Source: Podospora comata (taxonomy: Eukaryota; Ascomycota; Sordariomycetes; Sordariales; Podosporaceae). From it: a stretch of DNA of 64,000 bases. The translations under genes and the position numbers were made by a program. Below are positions 1 through 12,900 of this stretch, in pieces (the first letter of the stretch is position 1; the number at the start of each line of letters is the position of its first letter). The stretch is from assembly GCA_017354895.1 (NCBI GenBank), contig CP071493.1, positions 1,488,001 to 1,552,000 on the forward strand, in the 5' to 3' direction. Under the pieces are notes generated by a model. That model was not told the DNA's origin, did not search any database, and saw only the letters and a list, made by a program, of their open reading frames with translations.

Positions 1-603
1 GAGGTCGTTTGTGTTCGACATGTAAGCGGAACTGGCGGTTGTAGGTTACACTCGAGTCACCTTCGTGGTGGCTCAACAAGGAGAACGACAGCCCTGATGA
101 TGGGCTGAAAAATTTGTCGCACCGGATTACTCTGAAAGCAAAAAAAAAGAGAAAATACTTTAAACTTTCGGTTGGACTGCTGTCTCGCGCCCGGGGTTGT
201 CTCTGCTGAAACCATGTTGAAGACTCTTTAGACACAAGCCGTCAGCTCCACTTACCCTGGTGCTCGCCATAGGTGTGATCTCGCCAAAATGATTAACCTC
301 AAACACTATCTGGATTCTATGGCTGTTTGGGCTTTGAAGCCTCCCTGTCCAACACTTTTGTAAGTGGGGCGAATGTGTTTGACACCAAAGTCTTTTGCTC
401 TGTTGAACGTAAGCGAGGGCGGATGTCTTTGGCACGACATGAAAAGTAGGTAATATTCTGGAATCTGGTATGTAAATTTCTCGGTCCTGTTTATTTGAGA
501 TAGATCAATCTGTGAACAGTTCTCTACCTAGCGTGCACTCGGGCTCTGACAAGGGAAATTCCATCAGTAGTAGAAGTTGCTGGCCATGTGGTCAGTACTT
601 CAA

Positions 604-673
604 GAGACAGTAAGGTCGAGACAGTAAGGTCGAGACAGTAAGGTCGAGACAGTAAGGTCGAGACAGTAAGGTC
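604..673. repeat. 14-bp tandem repeat, five copies
   Basis: The unit GAGACAGTAAGGTC is repeated five times head to tail without a mismatch (70 bp), and the array ends with a diverged partial copy. The unit length is not a multiple of three and no coding gene spans it, so this looks like a non-coding minisatellite. Perfect identity among copies suggests recent expansion or active homogenisation. Confidence 0.95.
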
Positions 674-891
674 AAGCCAGTTCAAAGGCCAATGGAACAT
701 CCACATAGCGGTCAGGCCGGGTTACGGTACGGTAAAAAGTGGTGACATACAGAAGTGACCGGGAATTGAAATTCACTCGTCGTGACTAATTTACTGTTTT
801 GGCTCGCATTACTGTGTGGAAGCGTAGGCTGCCTCTTCATGGGTAAGGGTTTCTTCAAACCGAGATCCCCCTCTTCCCTCCAAGCTACTCA

Positions 892-1047
892 TATAAAAAA
901 AGACGGTTCACACAACAGTCCATCAATCAGCTCCGTAGCAGACAAGTAAGCAAATCTCCAAGCAAATCTCCCAATTTACTTGCAATGGTCTTCTTCAATC
1001 ACCAAGAACATGTGCTTCAACTTCTTTTGTCCGCTTCATGTTCCTAG
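892..1047 (+). promoter_or_regulatory. Possible promoter and leader with 20-codon ORF
   Basis: A TATAAA box at 892-897 is followed by a CA-rich leader and an ATG at 985 that opens a 20-codon frame closed by TAG at 1045-1047. The arrangement (TATA box, about 90 bp, ATG in a CAATGG context) looks like a fungal pol II promoter. The frame is too short to identify, and I could not extend it by a convincing intron. It could be a first exon, a short regulatory peptide, or chance. Confidence 0.2.
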
Positions 1048-1463
1048 GGGCTTCTTTCTAACAAATCTATTCTGATAGTTCCCCTCCTCGCGTCGCCCAT
1101 GCACCTCTCGGTCTCGCGTGCCTTGTCCTCTGAGGCCAGTCTTGATCTCTTCCAACTCCTGCCTCTCACCTTCCATCAACCTCGACCTCCAGCCATCAGC
1201 TTTGTCCATCGACTACCCAACCGCCTCGAAACCAACCACCCCTGTATCGGCCACCATCCCCGCCCAAACTCCCCCGATGTCACAAACTCGCCTCCAGATC
1301 CAGAGCATCGCCATAGCTGCAATGTCCGTTCCCCTGGTCGGAATGCTTCAGCATTTCGACGAGGTATCGTCTGTGTACTGCTCCGGGACGTCGGGAACAG
1401 CCTTTGCTCCGACGTCCCAGAGTAAGGAAACGAGGTCTTAGGAGCTTCCAAGTGGAACTGGGG

Positions 1464-3583
1464 TCAGCCTGGGCCTGAGTTGCTTTGTTCCAGATCGGTG
1501 CCACCTAGGTCTGAGTCGCTTGGACTTGGTGTGGTGCCATCTAGGAATGACAGTCTCTGCCGCATCTCCTCCACTGACTCTCCTTGCCGAATTATATCCG
1601 TTTCCGGAATCCAGTCTTCGACTGAGGAATAAAAATTGTCATTGGGACCGGCGCCTTGCTGGGGTGCTTCCAAACTGGCCTCTTGCTCCCCAGGTTGGTC
1701 GTCTTGCCAGTTGTACGGTGGAATCCGATCTTGCTGGCGAGGAATTTCTCGCCAGGGCGGAGGAGATACATCAGGAAGAGCACGGCGGTCAGAATATACG
1801 GGATATTTTCCTCTCCTTCCGAAAACACCGACTTGTGCCCTCAGATCAGGTCCAGGGGCTTGATACGGCGGGTCCCGATTGCCATGCTGTTGGTAACTTC
1901 GGACTGGGAGCTGGACGTGGTTTTGAGGAGCCTGGCGTGGGTCAAAGAAGATATCTGCAGGTGGCTGGTATGACTGTTGGGTTCCCTCTACCGCTGGCTG
2001 TGTTGGAAGATGTGGTGGAGGCTGGGAGTGGGAATTGTCAGACGGGATCGGTGATGGCACCAGCTGTGCAAGTCTGTCTTGCCGGGGTGCCCTTTCAACT
2101 CGCCTGTTGTCGGAATTCGGATTTACCTCCTGCTCCTGCGGCTGCTTCCGTTTCGGGGGACCATTCATCTGATGGGCGCGGTTCGATTTGACTATCATCG
2201 GGCATGGCTGCAAATCCTGGTCTCTCATCGAGCTGAGCCACTCTCTGACCAGATTCTGAGTGCATGTCTCGGCAACGTCTGAGCCGCTTTGTCGCATCTT
2301 CCACTGGTCTATAGCTCCCGCTTCATTGGAATCGATATCTCCGTTCCATTTATGCCGGTGGACAAAGCCTCTCCCGCACTTATCATGGGCCCCGATGTAC
2401 CAGATGCCATCCCGGTCTACGCCTTTGGCTTCGACAGGGGTGCATGCGGCGGTATAAACAAAAACCTCCAGGTCTCCTTGAAAGTCTTGCGCAGGAGTTC
2501 GACCAAAGACTGTGAGATCCGACATCAAGTTCCTTGTCAGATACCTTTGCATGTCTTGTGGTATTCCGTCAAGGCGGGGAGAGAAATTTTGCAGGAAGAA
2601 GTGCCAGTTCTTAAGTGGAACGAGCTTTTTTCCTCTAGAGCCTTCATAGGGCATGGTGGCCTTGATCTCCTCTTGCTCTTCTGGAAAAGCGATGGCTTGC
2701 CCCTGGGATATCTGCTCTGGCGACATGATACCTGCGGGTATATACCCCGTGCCGGTTTGGCCCAGTGCCTGAGAGGCGAAAGCATGGAAGTTTGGTGGCG
2801 GGTTTATATATTGGCCCATCGGCGCACGAGGAGAAATGGGGTTGGTGCTCCGCCTTGAAGGCGGGAGAGATCTCATGACATTTGGCGGCGCTGTAGAGGA
2901 GGACATGTTCCTCCCCATCGGCCCTATCTGGCCTCCTCCTCCCTGACGCCTGTCATATGCAGGATAATCTCCCACTCGCCGCCGCTTGCTGGCCCTCGGG
3001 AGCGTCTGAGAGCGTGCTGCTCCAGGTATCTGTCCGCTCGCCGGCCGCGCATAGGAGAGCGCGTAGGCGTCTGAGAGCGCTCGGTCGTCGCTTTCAGACG
3101 AAGCTCCTTGGGACACAAACGCACTGTGGCCCGCGCCGAAGCCGCCCGCTGTGTTGTTTGCAAACGCGGGATGTTCGTTTGCAGAGGCGAGATGGCCGTT
3201 TCCAAACACAGGATCCCGTTGTTGTACTTGTTGCCGGGGGGCTCGCGACTGGACGAGAGGTGGGAGGCCACTGTCAAGAAAAGGAGGGTTAGTTTTGGGT
3301 TGGTCGCTATTCGAAGCCAAGGAGATAGGGTCATGGTGAGAGGTTCGGGGGATGTCAATGCTGCATACTTGGTACGTCGATACTCTACATCGTTCCATTG
3401 CTTTTGGTGATACGTTTTCCAGCCGGTCACTTGACGGTCGCTGATCGGTGATGGCGGGTTGAAGTGCTGGTTGAACTCGATGGCGATGCGGCTGGGCGAC
3501 GCGTTTTTCGCTATCCACTCGTGAAGAAAGCTCTTCTGCTGGGAGGTGAGCGTCTTAATGTTGATACGGCTTCCGTTGGACAT
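1464..3583 (-). CDS. Ser/Pro/Gln-rich protein of unknown function
   Basis: Two exons (3583-3369 and 3270-1464) give 673 aa. The 98-nt intron has donor GTATGC, a branch site CTAAC and acceptor GACAG, and the phase closes exactly (phase 2). I do not recognise the protein. The first ~70 residues (ITSQQKS-like start, then a basic, aromatic-rich helix region ending near HQKQWNDVEYR) could be a small helical DNA- or protein-binding module, since their pattern recalls helix-turn-helix segments of fungal regulators. Residues ~160-170 carry a basic cluster, RASKRRRVGDY, a likely nuclear localisation signal. Residues ~290-425 form the only globular-looking block, with WHFFLQNFSPRLDGIP, FVYTAAC, DKCGRGFVHRHKW and REWLSSM. 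The rest is disordered and rich in P, Q and S. A nuclear or RNA-related role is possible, but this is inference from composition only. Confidence 0.75.
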
Positions 3584-5028
3584 GTTGACTGCTTGATGTC
3601 TTGGAGGATTTGGGCGATGGTCTGTTGTTGAGTGTTGTCGACAATGGGGTTTGACTTGGATGAAGCTTTGTGATGGAATCGGTCGAGACTAATTAGGCGG
3701 TGATGGGATCGGTTGCCTTGCTGAGCCTGGTGATCTGATTGCTGGATATCAAATGGGCTGAAAACAGGACGATGAAGAAGGAGGAAATGTCTACCCTTTT
3801 TCAGGAAGAAGTCTGAGAAGGAGAGTGCTAACAGATGAATCGAGGCTATTTAGGGAGAGATGGGCGTCGAGAAGCTTATCCGTCTTCTCGAGCGTTAGGA
3901 CACGAGCGAGATCTGTGGTGCACGATGGAATGAAATCCAGGTTCAACGCTTGCGAGTAGACACCTTCCAGGCTTCCTCAAAACAAAAAAAGGTTATCAAA
4001 GTGGCTGTGGGCCGGCTGGCAGAGTGCAAGTCACACTGTCCGGGGGAGGGAGGAGGGTTTCAACACTTGACTAACCGCCAAGGAAACTGGAATACCGCGG
4101 GGATGGTGATTTTAGCAGTTGGTACACCTGAAGACGAGACTTTCGGCCTCTCAAGCTACGAACAGCGACTGACCGGGCGATATTGAACCGTTCTTGGGCA
4201 TTTACGTCGATTGTTGGCGAGGCACTTGGCACAGAGCCCCTGCGATCTCGAGCCAGACTCTCCTAAGAACCACCAGCAGAGGCCGATATGCTCTGGAGTT
4301 TGACAGATGGAATGGGGTCAAAAGGTAGCTTGACAGAAAATGGATACGAAAGGCTCCATGAAATCCGCGCCTGGCACATCACACAACGAGTTTAGGTGAG
4401 TTACGAAATCGCTCTGAAAACGACATACTAACTCACGGTGCAGCATTTCTCGCAAAAACTGCGTGGTACGCTCTGCGGTACTGGGAAAGGTGATATTTCT
4501 TCAGGAACAGGCTGGTATGCTCCGTGGCTCCGGGGAAGATCATGGTATATGACATTGCCCACCACAAGAAACCAAGTCAGTCAAACGAGCAGAACGACTT
4601 TTTTCAGCTCCAGGTGTTGAGCTGAGACTACAGGAGTCAAATCTCGCATGTTAAAGGCCAGAGAAAAGCATGGAGAGGGAAACGAGTGCTGGTTAGGAGA
4701 GATCCACCACGAGAGCTGGTCACCTTTGTGCGTTACATGTTTAGCTCCGCCTGTGGCAATGTTGTCCACGGGACGTTTTTTTGGGGCGTCTTTCTGACAC
4801 TTTTTGTGCTGACTGATAATTCGAGGACAAAAGAAAAAAAACAACAGGAAACCCTGGGCACGCAAGATACGTTTCAGCGGTGGCGCTGCCCACTGTACCA
4901 AAACTAAAAAAAAATAACTAAGCTTGGAGCTAGCGCTATCGTCTGTACATAAAATTAAAACTCTTGATCGTCATGTGTCGTGATAATAATCAATGTAAAC
5001 AAGAAGAAAGTGGGCGAGTTATTGTGAT
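3584..5028. other. Intergenic, nothing recognised
   Basis: This stretch lies between the start of the minus-strand unknown gene and the 3' end of the minus-strand methyltransferase gene. It should hold the promoter and leader of the former. Open frames are at most ~106 codons with no family resemblance. The last ~150 bases before 5029 are A/T-rich, as expected for a 3' UTR. Confidence 0.5.
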
Positions 5029-6181
5029 TTAAGAACTTCTCCCCAAAATTCCCCACCAGAAGCCAACTTGCTGTGAGTCGTCGTTGTTCCCATCGCCCCA
5101 GTCGTCCTCACCATCTACAATATTCTCGTGGTGACAAATCAACGGATTGGTGTGTCTGCCGAGCTCGGCCCTCAACGTCCTGCAAAGACCTTTGGTGATC
5201 TCGTCTCTTTGCGGCACCATAACCAGTACACGAGCATCTGGATTGAGAGCAAGCTGCTCGTCTATGGCACTGGCCAGCAGAGCGGGGTGATCATCGTCGT
5301 ATAATGGGTCAGCAACGATGATGAGCTACGAATGGTCAGCTTGGGAAGTTCGAAGATAAAAAAAGAAGCAAATGTACAAAACACACCTCGAACCGTTTTC
5401 CTGATCGAAACCTCGGGTCGACCTCTTCTTCGCTGCCACCCCACGTCAGAGGAGCAGCTTCAACTCTGCCTCCACGTTCTTCTACGAGAGCGCGGTTGAG
5501 TGAAGCGTTATGCTCGAGGTTGGACATGATTTCGGGGAGATCGGTAAGGTAGACAGTTTTCCTCCAGATAGACGCCGCGGCTAAGCCGAGTAAGCCAGTT
5601 CCAGACCCAAGCTCGAGAACCTCCTCTGTCTTTTGAGAAGAGCGAACCAAATGTGCCAGAGGGCCAGAGGCGAACTCGTGAAGTCTCTGGGCTAGTGCGT
5701 ACGACGAGCCCCATGTCTTTAAGCCGAGAGAGTCTCCCGTTAGTGGCGGTTCTCTGATAGTGAGGCTGAATGAACCATAATCGGGGTTCTCAAAAGGCCA
5801 GCTCCTAATGATCTCGCCCATAGCTAAATGTCGTGGTTAGCTTTTCACCCGTTGTATATCAGACGAGTGTCGTGACCAACCTGTTCGCCCGCAGCGCTCT
5901 GACATGCGCTTGCTGGCCTCTTCCCAAATCACCTCCCTCTCATCGTCATCCCCCAGCCATGATAGCCCACTCTTGATGATCGAAGACAGAAAAGCAATAG
6001 CCTCCTTGCGCTCATGAGCAGTCTGAACAGCGGCCTGTTGTTTGATGATCTCTGATCGAGAGACTTTTGCTCCCCAAACAGGCGGCTCGACCCTAAGTTT
6101 TTCTAGAGCCTCCAAAATGACTGAATAGGCAGGTTTCTGCCACAGATGTGGGAGATCTTCGTCTTCTTCGATGCCGCGCAT
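5029..6181 (-). CDS. EFM2/Rrg1-like protein-lysine methyltransferase
   Basis: Three exons (6181-5881, 5823-5387, 5325-5029) encode 344 aa; introns are 57 and 61 nt, and phases 1 and 0 close. It belongs to the seven-beta-strand, class I SAM-dependent methyltransferases of the METTL21/FAM86 (Methyltransf_16) group, whose fungal members methylate lysines on elongation factors in the cytosol. Visible landmarks are the SAM-binding motif I VLELGSGTGLLGLAAA (residues ~175-190), an acidic motif VYLTDLPEIMSNLEHN that follows, and IIVADPLYDD (~250-260), the equivalent of the D-x-x-Y/F motif. The N-terminal helical part, with IWEEASKRMSERCGRTA, is the signature I associate with fungal proteins named Rrg1 (glucose-inducible) or EFM2. 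Length fits that group. The exact substrate cannot be read from sequence. Confidence 0.88.
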
Positions 6182-6867
6182 TTTAGCAGTGGGGTGTTGA
6201 TAAGGGGGCGAGGAGAGTCAAGTAGGAGGCTACCCGAAAGGGAAAAAAGAGAGAGGTGAGAAAACAAAAAACGGCGCAAACCAACCAGGACGACCAAGAC
6301 GACCCAACAACGACAAAAAGTAAAGAAGAAAAGCCAGAAGAAGGAGCCTTTTCACAAACTCTCAAGGCTTCATGCTCACAGTCGTTCAGCTCAGATGCTT
6401 AAGGGACCTTCCCTGCAGTGGAGTCTCACCCAGAAAAGGAAGACCCATCTTCCGCCCCCTCGGCGGTGAGCCGTTCCGTCTGGGAAACCATCGTAGACCC
6501 GCTTTCGATATGGGGTTTGGTGCACCCCATGGCTCACGTTTCTGATGATGAAACCTGGACAGTTTGCCCGCCCTCAAACAGTCACCCGTAAGCCGGACAC
6601 ATCAGCGGCGTGGTTTTTACAGCGCCAAAACCAACGCCACACACTGGAAGAAAACTGATGCCTGGGCCCCAATGTCCGGAAGCTACCAAACGGTGAAGTC
6701 CGAACAAGAGAAGTTTGATATGTGGGGGTCACGATCAAGCTTTCTCCCACAGAAGAATTCTTCATTTCCATTGGCCCATCAATTCTGCCGCCCCACAGAG
6801 CCTCAAAATCAAGCCCCACAACAGTTTCTCTCTCGCAGAGGGCCATCAAAACAATTTCTTGTCGAAG

Positions 6868-6903
6868 TCCCCCTCTTCCTCTTCTTTCTTCTTCTTCTTC
6901 TTC
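6868..6903. repeat. 36-nt pure pyrimidine tract with TTC repeats
   Basis: The tract has no purine for 36 nt and ends in five consecutive CTT/TTC units. Further C-rich pyrimidine sequence follows at ~6910-6945 on the plus strand. Such tracts are common in fungal promoters and leaders, but no gene follows directly here. Confidence 0.85.
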
Positions 6904-9900
6904 GTGAACCATCCCCCCTTCACCCCCACCCCTCCCCTCCCACGCTGCGTTTCTATGCAACAAACGGAAGGCTTCTCTTGTCCTCAGACAGAGCTACTTT
7001 TCACCACCCTTTTCTTCGCATATGAGAAATTCGGAGAAACAGCTTCATCTTTGGCCCGTCCATTTTCACTTCTTTAGAGAGATGACCGTGGTCAGCGGGC
7101 TCTGCCGGTGACGGCCTGCCTAGACGACAAGAGAAAGTGGTTTGGACTGTTCCGTCAAGGATACGAACGACAACTGTGGCCGCCAGATGAGACCTGGGCT
7201 CCCTGAGACCAAGCGCAATTCTTCAGCACAAAACTGGCCGAACCCTGAACAGCTTGCAACGACCAGAAGGTCGGTCTTTGGGGCCAGGAGGCGTTGTCTT
7301 CTGGGACGAGATCATCCCAGTTACTATATTTCCAACCTGCTGGTAGACAGGACAGCTGTTTTGATGCTCGACCAGCATGGACGTCGGAAGTAAAGTCAAA
7401 CGCGTGATCTAGGAGCTGCGAAGTCGCCAACGATTCACAGGAGCTCAAATTCACGCTCATGGCTCCCGCTGTCGGCTGATCTATCAACTATGTACGCTTG
7501 TTGGATATCAGGCAGTGGGGCGGTCATGAGCGCATGGGTTTGATCAAGTAGTGTGGTGTTGGCTAAAAGTTCCAGAAACGTTATATTCATCAGGTCTTCA
7601 GCAATATTACAAGAAATCCACTGCGTCTGTCGCTCCCCTTTTGTTGCGACATCCACCGCCTTCTTTTGTGCTGTGATTTCGCTGAAGTCGGTGGTGTGGT
7701 CGTTTGGCAACAAGTAAATGTATTACGAGCCCCCCGAGCTTTGAGAGAACTCGGTACTTATGTTCCATGGTATCTAGTCAAGTAGCATCCGCCTCTACAC
7801 TCAAAGAGTCACGAGGTAGCGCGATCAACCCATTCTATAAGCAAGAAAGCCATGTGCACGTCGCGTCTGATACTTGCGAGTCGGCTCGAGAACTGATCAT
7901 CATCTTGGAAAATGCTTCCCGCCTGGCATATGCCATCTTATGGCCAAGTATTTCACAACGCTGGAAGCAACTGTGGCATTTCATGGCCACAAAACCTCAT
8001 TCTGAATCACGCTTCCAGCAAACCATCATTGTCTTCGTTGCCGACCTTCTATTTTACCTTTTTTTTGTCTTGTCACGGCCAGTAAACCCTTACCCAGCAA
8101 ACCACGACCATGGTCTCCTGTTAGCATTTACCCCTGAATCGAGTCAACTTCACCTCTCCACTCCCCTGTTGTCCAGTCAACAATCACCACCACCTCTTAT
8201 CTCACCCACACGGTCCTCAGACCATGACGATGTGGAGTCGTCCATGGAGTCGTGGATTTTCCTTGCTCACAGCCAGTTGCCTGCCGGGACCATCTTCACA
8301 TGCTTCTCGTTCTCCTTTTTCTTTCACACGTCTCACCGTTCCTTTCTCATTTTATCAGACGGCCCCATCTCTTGATCCTACGTGTCTTTCGTCATTGAAA
8401 CTTTCTAAGGGTTCCCTTGAGGTTTGTTGCCCGGCTTGGTTTGTGTTTGGTGTTGGGGGGTGGTGAGGGGTCCACTGATAGGAGCCAAAAAAAAAAAAAC
8501 ATGGAGACACAATTCTGCAAGAACAAACGTTCGGGACAAGGATGGGATGGGCTGTCTTTCTTTCTGTACTTTTGAATTTACGCTTTATCTTTCATTGTAA
8601 AACCGCAAGCAAGGGAAAGAAGCATGCCGGCGAGTGATGCCGTAACGAGGCCCCCCGGTTTCGGCCGAGGTTTTCGGGGAACGGGGGACGGAAGGGGGTT
8701 TGGAATATCGTCATTGGGGAGGGGGAATTGTGAAAATAGTTTTTTTTGTTGGGCTGGGTGGGTTTGCCTCCGGACACAAATGACTCTGGTGGCCGCATAA
8801 TTCATGGCCTGACACTTGTTCCTTTTCGGACGGGCAGTATCGGGAGTGATGATGTTTTGATGTCTTGGTTCATGTTGCACAAGATCCGCTCGGCCTTTTT
8901 ATCTTACTTTCTCTTCTGGACGGAGTAGCAAATTACTGTAGATCTCAAAACAGTGACCAAAAAAAATAAATCTTGAAGGAACTGGTACCTGAATTCCGAA
9001 AGTTCGGGGTTTTCTCAAAGTTCAAGTTTCGGGTCGCCCGGGCTATTCCAGATCGGATCCGGAGAGCATAAAGGGTTCCAATAGACCCGGGAACTAAACT
9101 CTCGCAGCGGCGTGTTTGCCCATCTACCCGAAGACACCGCCTGGAAGATGCTCGGGATGGACAGACGGGGTCCGGTCCGCGTTGAAGAACAAGCTCAGGG
9201 CCTAGTTCACCGACTTTGGGGCTGGATTCGGAGACGGTGGATTTCGGGGGTCTTCAATCTTGAGCAGAGGGAGTAGGTATGTGAAGAGTGAGCGTTCGCT
9301 GTGTTTCTCGTCAACTTCATCAGTCGCTTAGAGCAATTGTTGATAACTGTCTTCAACAGAGAAACATGATCCGTCATCCCATCGGATCAAGCACCCTTCC
9401 TCACTTCACCCCCAATAAATCACAGTGGCTGTGGAAAAGTCACGCCGAATCCCCCAAAAGCTCACAAACAAACCCACGCATTGGGAAACCTTTTTCTCAT
9501 TGGCCCATCTCCCCGTTTCAACCAACCGGTCGACCTTCGAAGGTGGCCGGCCAGTCAGTTCGGTCAGCCAAGGCTGCGATGTCATGCACGACGACTGATG
9601 AAAGTATGAGTGAAGTGGGTCATCATCATGTGCCCAAGCGTCCGTGTGTTGAGTGCGGTATGACTTGAAATATTTCGTTTTTCCCCCGCATTTGTGTATT
9701 CCAGTCACACATACCATTGCTAGACAGTGTGCCATAGTATAATAATGACAGATCCAGATTGAGACCTTCACCAAGAACATGAACGGATGGACCATAAAGC
9801 CGAGGATCTTGTCGTCGGAATTCAGGTAACGCACCACCACTAACTGATGTAATCCCCTCTCTATATACGGGACGGATCCAGCCATCCGATTCCGACGGAG

Positions 9901-11241
9901 GGACAAGCGAAGCTGCACCGGGAAAAAGACAGCAACCACCAAAACCGGCCCCAGTTCTTCCGCCAGTGCAGAAGCAAGCCAAATATATTTTTATCAATAT
10001 ACCGTATATGAATATGTGGGGCGTTTGTTTTGCAGCGAAAGCAGTCGACACGATGATGCTGCTTACATCTTCTCTGTTTCGATTAGGCTTGCCTCTGATG
10101 GAGAGAGTGTGGCAGAGAAAGAAGGGACAACTCCCAATACGAAGAGACATTGCAGCTGGGCGTCTTTTACAAAAAGGGGAGGTGAGTAAGTACCCTTCAA
10201 CCCTTTCGATTGTAGGACGAACATGCCTGTTCCTGACACAATGACCGACACAGTTCGGTCGGTTCGGTCGGGTCAGGTCCCCCCCATAGTCAGGTACAAA
10301 ACAGAGATAGGCAGCTCGATCTCTGATGACAAAGATAGCACCGAAAAGGTCCTTCATCATCGCCCCCTCATCTCATGCTGCTGCCGTAAAGCCGAAAGAT
10401 GACAACCTACCCATTTATACACACTCTGCTCACCAAAGCAGCTCTCAGAATAAAAAGCCACTTACTCGTTTCTGTGTTAAGAAAACGGCCACCCGGGGAA
10501 CCACGCGGTTCTGTCGCATCACTAGAATATCACATAGATTAATACTTCTCCTTTCTTAAGAAGAAATATCTGGGGTAAAAAAGTCCCAGGAGAAGGGGGA
10601 ACCAGCTCGCTCGGCGTAGACGGACCTGAAAACCAAAAAGAAATCCCCACTTTTTGGCCTCGCCCGCCACCGTCGAAGTGTGTTACGCTGCATAGTGCTG
10701 TATATGTAATGTCACCTCAACGACGTGAGTGGCTGGCTAGTCGAACCTGAATTGGATTGCTTGGCTGCTGCTCTACTGCGGGTGAAGAAGCTGAGACGAA
10801 AGCGAGCTGGAGGTAACGATCCTATGGCAATGCCAATATGGAGAGTTGTAAAAGTTGCCAGCTGTTGTTGTTGTTGATGATGAAGAAACCCCAATGGGTG
10901 ACGAAACGGTCTGTTTGGCGGGGTCGAAACAGCATCATCATCCCATCTTCCCCACCCACGTTGATTTGTCTGGTTCCTTGACAACCCAAAACTCGGGGTC
11001 CCGTTGAAGAACAACGAACCAAACTGACAAAAAACAAAACCAATCACAACATTCACGGCAAGAGAGCCGGAACCTGCTGACCTGAACTTGACCGAAAATC
11101 CTCTGGCCTTATGCACAACCATCCACCACACACACCCCCGCCATTTGTTTCCCATAAAGGAATGAAAATACCAATATTCAGTGCTGGCTTCCGCAAACCC
11201 CGCCCATCTTTTCTCCCCCCCCCCAGAATAGCGGGGAAGCG

Positions 11242-11262
11242 GATGATGATGATGATGATGAT
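11242..11262. repeat. (GAT)7 microsatellite
   Basis: Seven perfect GAT units stand in non-coding sequence. They lie 20 bp after a C-rich run. Confidence 0.95.
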
Positions 11263-11368
11263 GAGTGAGAGAAAGGGTTCAGGTAAGCAGCCGTTCAATC
11301 CGTCACCAACCAGCCATCAAAGCACACGTCCCCTATCCCACGTTTCCTCCCACCCCGCTCAGGCCATT

Positions 11369-11390
11369 GTGTGTGTGTGTGTGTGTGTGT
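11369..11390. repeat. (GT)11 microsatellite
   Basis: Eleven perfect GT units (followed by one more G) lie in the gene-free region, about 100 bp from the GAT repeat. Alternating purine-pyrimidine runs of this kind can adopt Z-DNA. Confidence 0.95.
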
Positions 11391-12876
11391 GACGCCGACG
11401 ACTAAAAACATCTCGTTCGAGCGGGGGGTGGAAATACTCAAGAGAAGCAATTGCTCTTTCTTGTAAAACAACACTTTTTTTGTTTTTGAGATGTCTACCA
11501 ATCCATACTGGCACAACTCCGATCTTCAAATGCAACCAATGCACAGAGGGACCCAGTCTGTCAAAAATGAGGGGCAGACAGATGGATTAACAACCACCAC
11601 CACAACCACACATTATCCACCCATCCACACCATGCAATCGGGCATGGTTGGGAAGCGAACCAGGTGTCCCCCGTTTCCCGAATGTTGTTTTGCAATCTGG
11701 GCTACCTCTCTCTGCCTTTTCCATTTGCAGGTGCATACATAAGCCCAGCGTCTACCTAGTTCATAAAATGGGGGGTTGAAGAAAGGCGTTATTGTACCGC
11801 ACGTCTACAAAGTGGGAAGGTCTCGGCGTTATCCACCACCACAACCAGCACACTCAAGCCGACGACCCGACCCAAAACGAACCATTGGCATAGGTAGGTA
11901 GGTGGAAAGAAAAGAAAAGATGGCAGGTTGTGGGGGACAAAAGGTACTTCAATGTATCTCTGTGTAGACAGAGTGCCGCTCCCCGGAATGCTCCTCGTCT
12001 TCTCCACCTTTCCCTCTTGATAACGCTTGTCGTCGTGTTGGGCTTTTCACTCAGTCGCAGTCCCATCACGCTCCCAATGCTTCACAGTACAGTAATAAGT
12101 CGGTGCCTGGTATTGTTACTCTGTGTATGTAATCAATTTGTGCCTATTGCATCAAACGCAGAACGCATGTGCCGCATCTCGCGTATGTCAAATCGTGGCT
12201 GCTGCTGCTGCTGTTGCTTGCTGATATCTACATCTCGTTTACAAAGCTGTTTTATCATCAAGAAATAATCTTCAGTGAGATCAACCCCCAACCCACACAT
12301 CCAACCCAATGTCAATGATCTTCACCACCTCGTGGCTTCGAAATAGCTCATCCGTCCGTACCTTGGACCCATAAGGCTGGATAGGAATAGCGGGGTGGGG
12401 GGATCATGCTAGGAGCCAGTCCTACCAACCACGTGCCGTTGCTGATTTGTTGACTCGATGTCTGAGCCAGAGAAGAATACGGACTAATCCAGAGATGGGA
12501 TTTCTGTGATGGGAGGAATGTCTGTTGCTGCAGACAGACAGCTCAGTAAAAATAAGCATGCAGTCGGGCCTTTACCTCAAGTCGGAGGAACAGGTTCAAC
12601 AAAAAATAAGCCGGCCAATCCTATTGTGGTTTGATGACCGCCACCGCCAGTTTGGTTCTGAGCAGATGCGTATCGTTAGTGACGCTGTGCTACCCCAATC
12701 TGGGCTATTTCAGCCAGTTGTGTGCTTCTCTGAAGTGTGTGTGGACGCTATGAGGTACCGTCTGCCATCCTCGTCCCGGCCGGAGGTACCAGTGTTGAGG
12801 GAGAGATGTGCCGTTGGAAAGCGTCTGCGAGGAAAGCCCTAAGCTGCTGAAAAGATGTGGCAGAATTGGATCCTCT

Positions 12877-12900
12877 TTCCTGTCTCTGAAGAGACAGGAA
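12877..12900. repeat. Perfect 11-bp inverted repeat, 2-nt centre
   Basis: The left arm TTCCTGTCTCT (12877-12887) pairs perfectly with AGAGACAGGAA (12890-12900), leaving only GA between them. A second hairpin follows immediately, AGCCTGGG (12911-12918) with CCCAGGCT (12925-12932), and then a 5-bp GGGTC/GACCC pair (12937-12941 and 12953-12957). Three stems in 81 bases suggest a foldable RNA or a dyad protein-binding site, but no RNA family is recognised. Confidence 0.8.

Larger units (their letters stand above)
1..1463. other. Left-edge intergenic region
   Basis: No gene is recognised here. The open frames present are about 60-110 codons, overlap one another on both strands and resemble no family I know. 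The region holds a 14-bp tandem repeat (604-673) and a promoter-like stretch around 892-985, both listed separately. It also contains the 3' flank of the minus-strand gene that ends at 1464. Base composition is ordinary, with no sign of an AT-rich decayed repeat. Confidence 0.5.

Noticed and set aside
7155-7713. Two overlapping minus-strand frames of 92 and 110 codons
   Set aside because: They looked like possible exons of one gene, but I found no intron that joins them in phase and no family match.
9626-10360. 244-codon minus-strand open frame in the gene-free block
   Set aside because: It overlaps another 178-codon frame, has no family resemblance and irregular composition, and lacks the third-position bias seen in the real genes.
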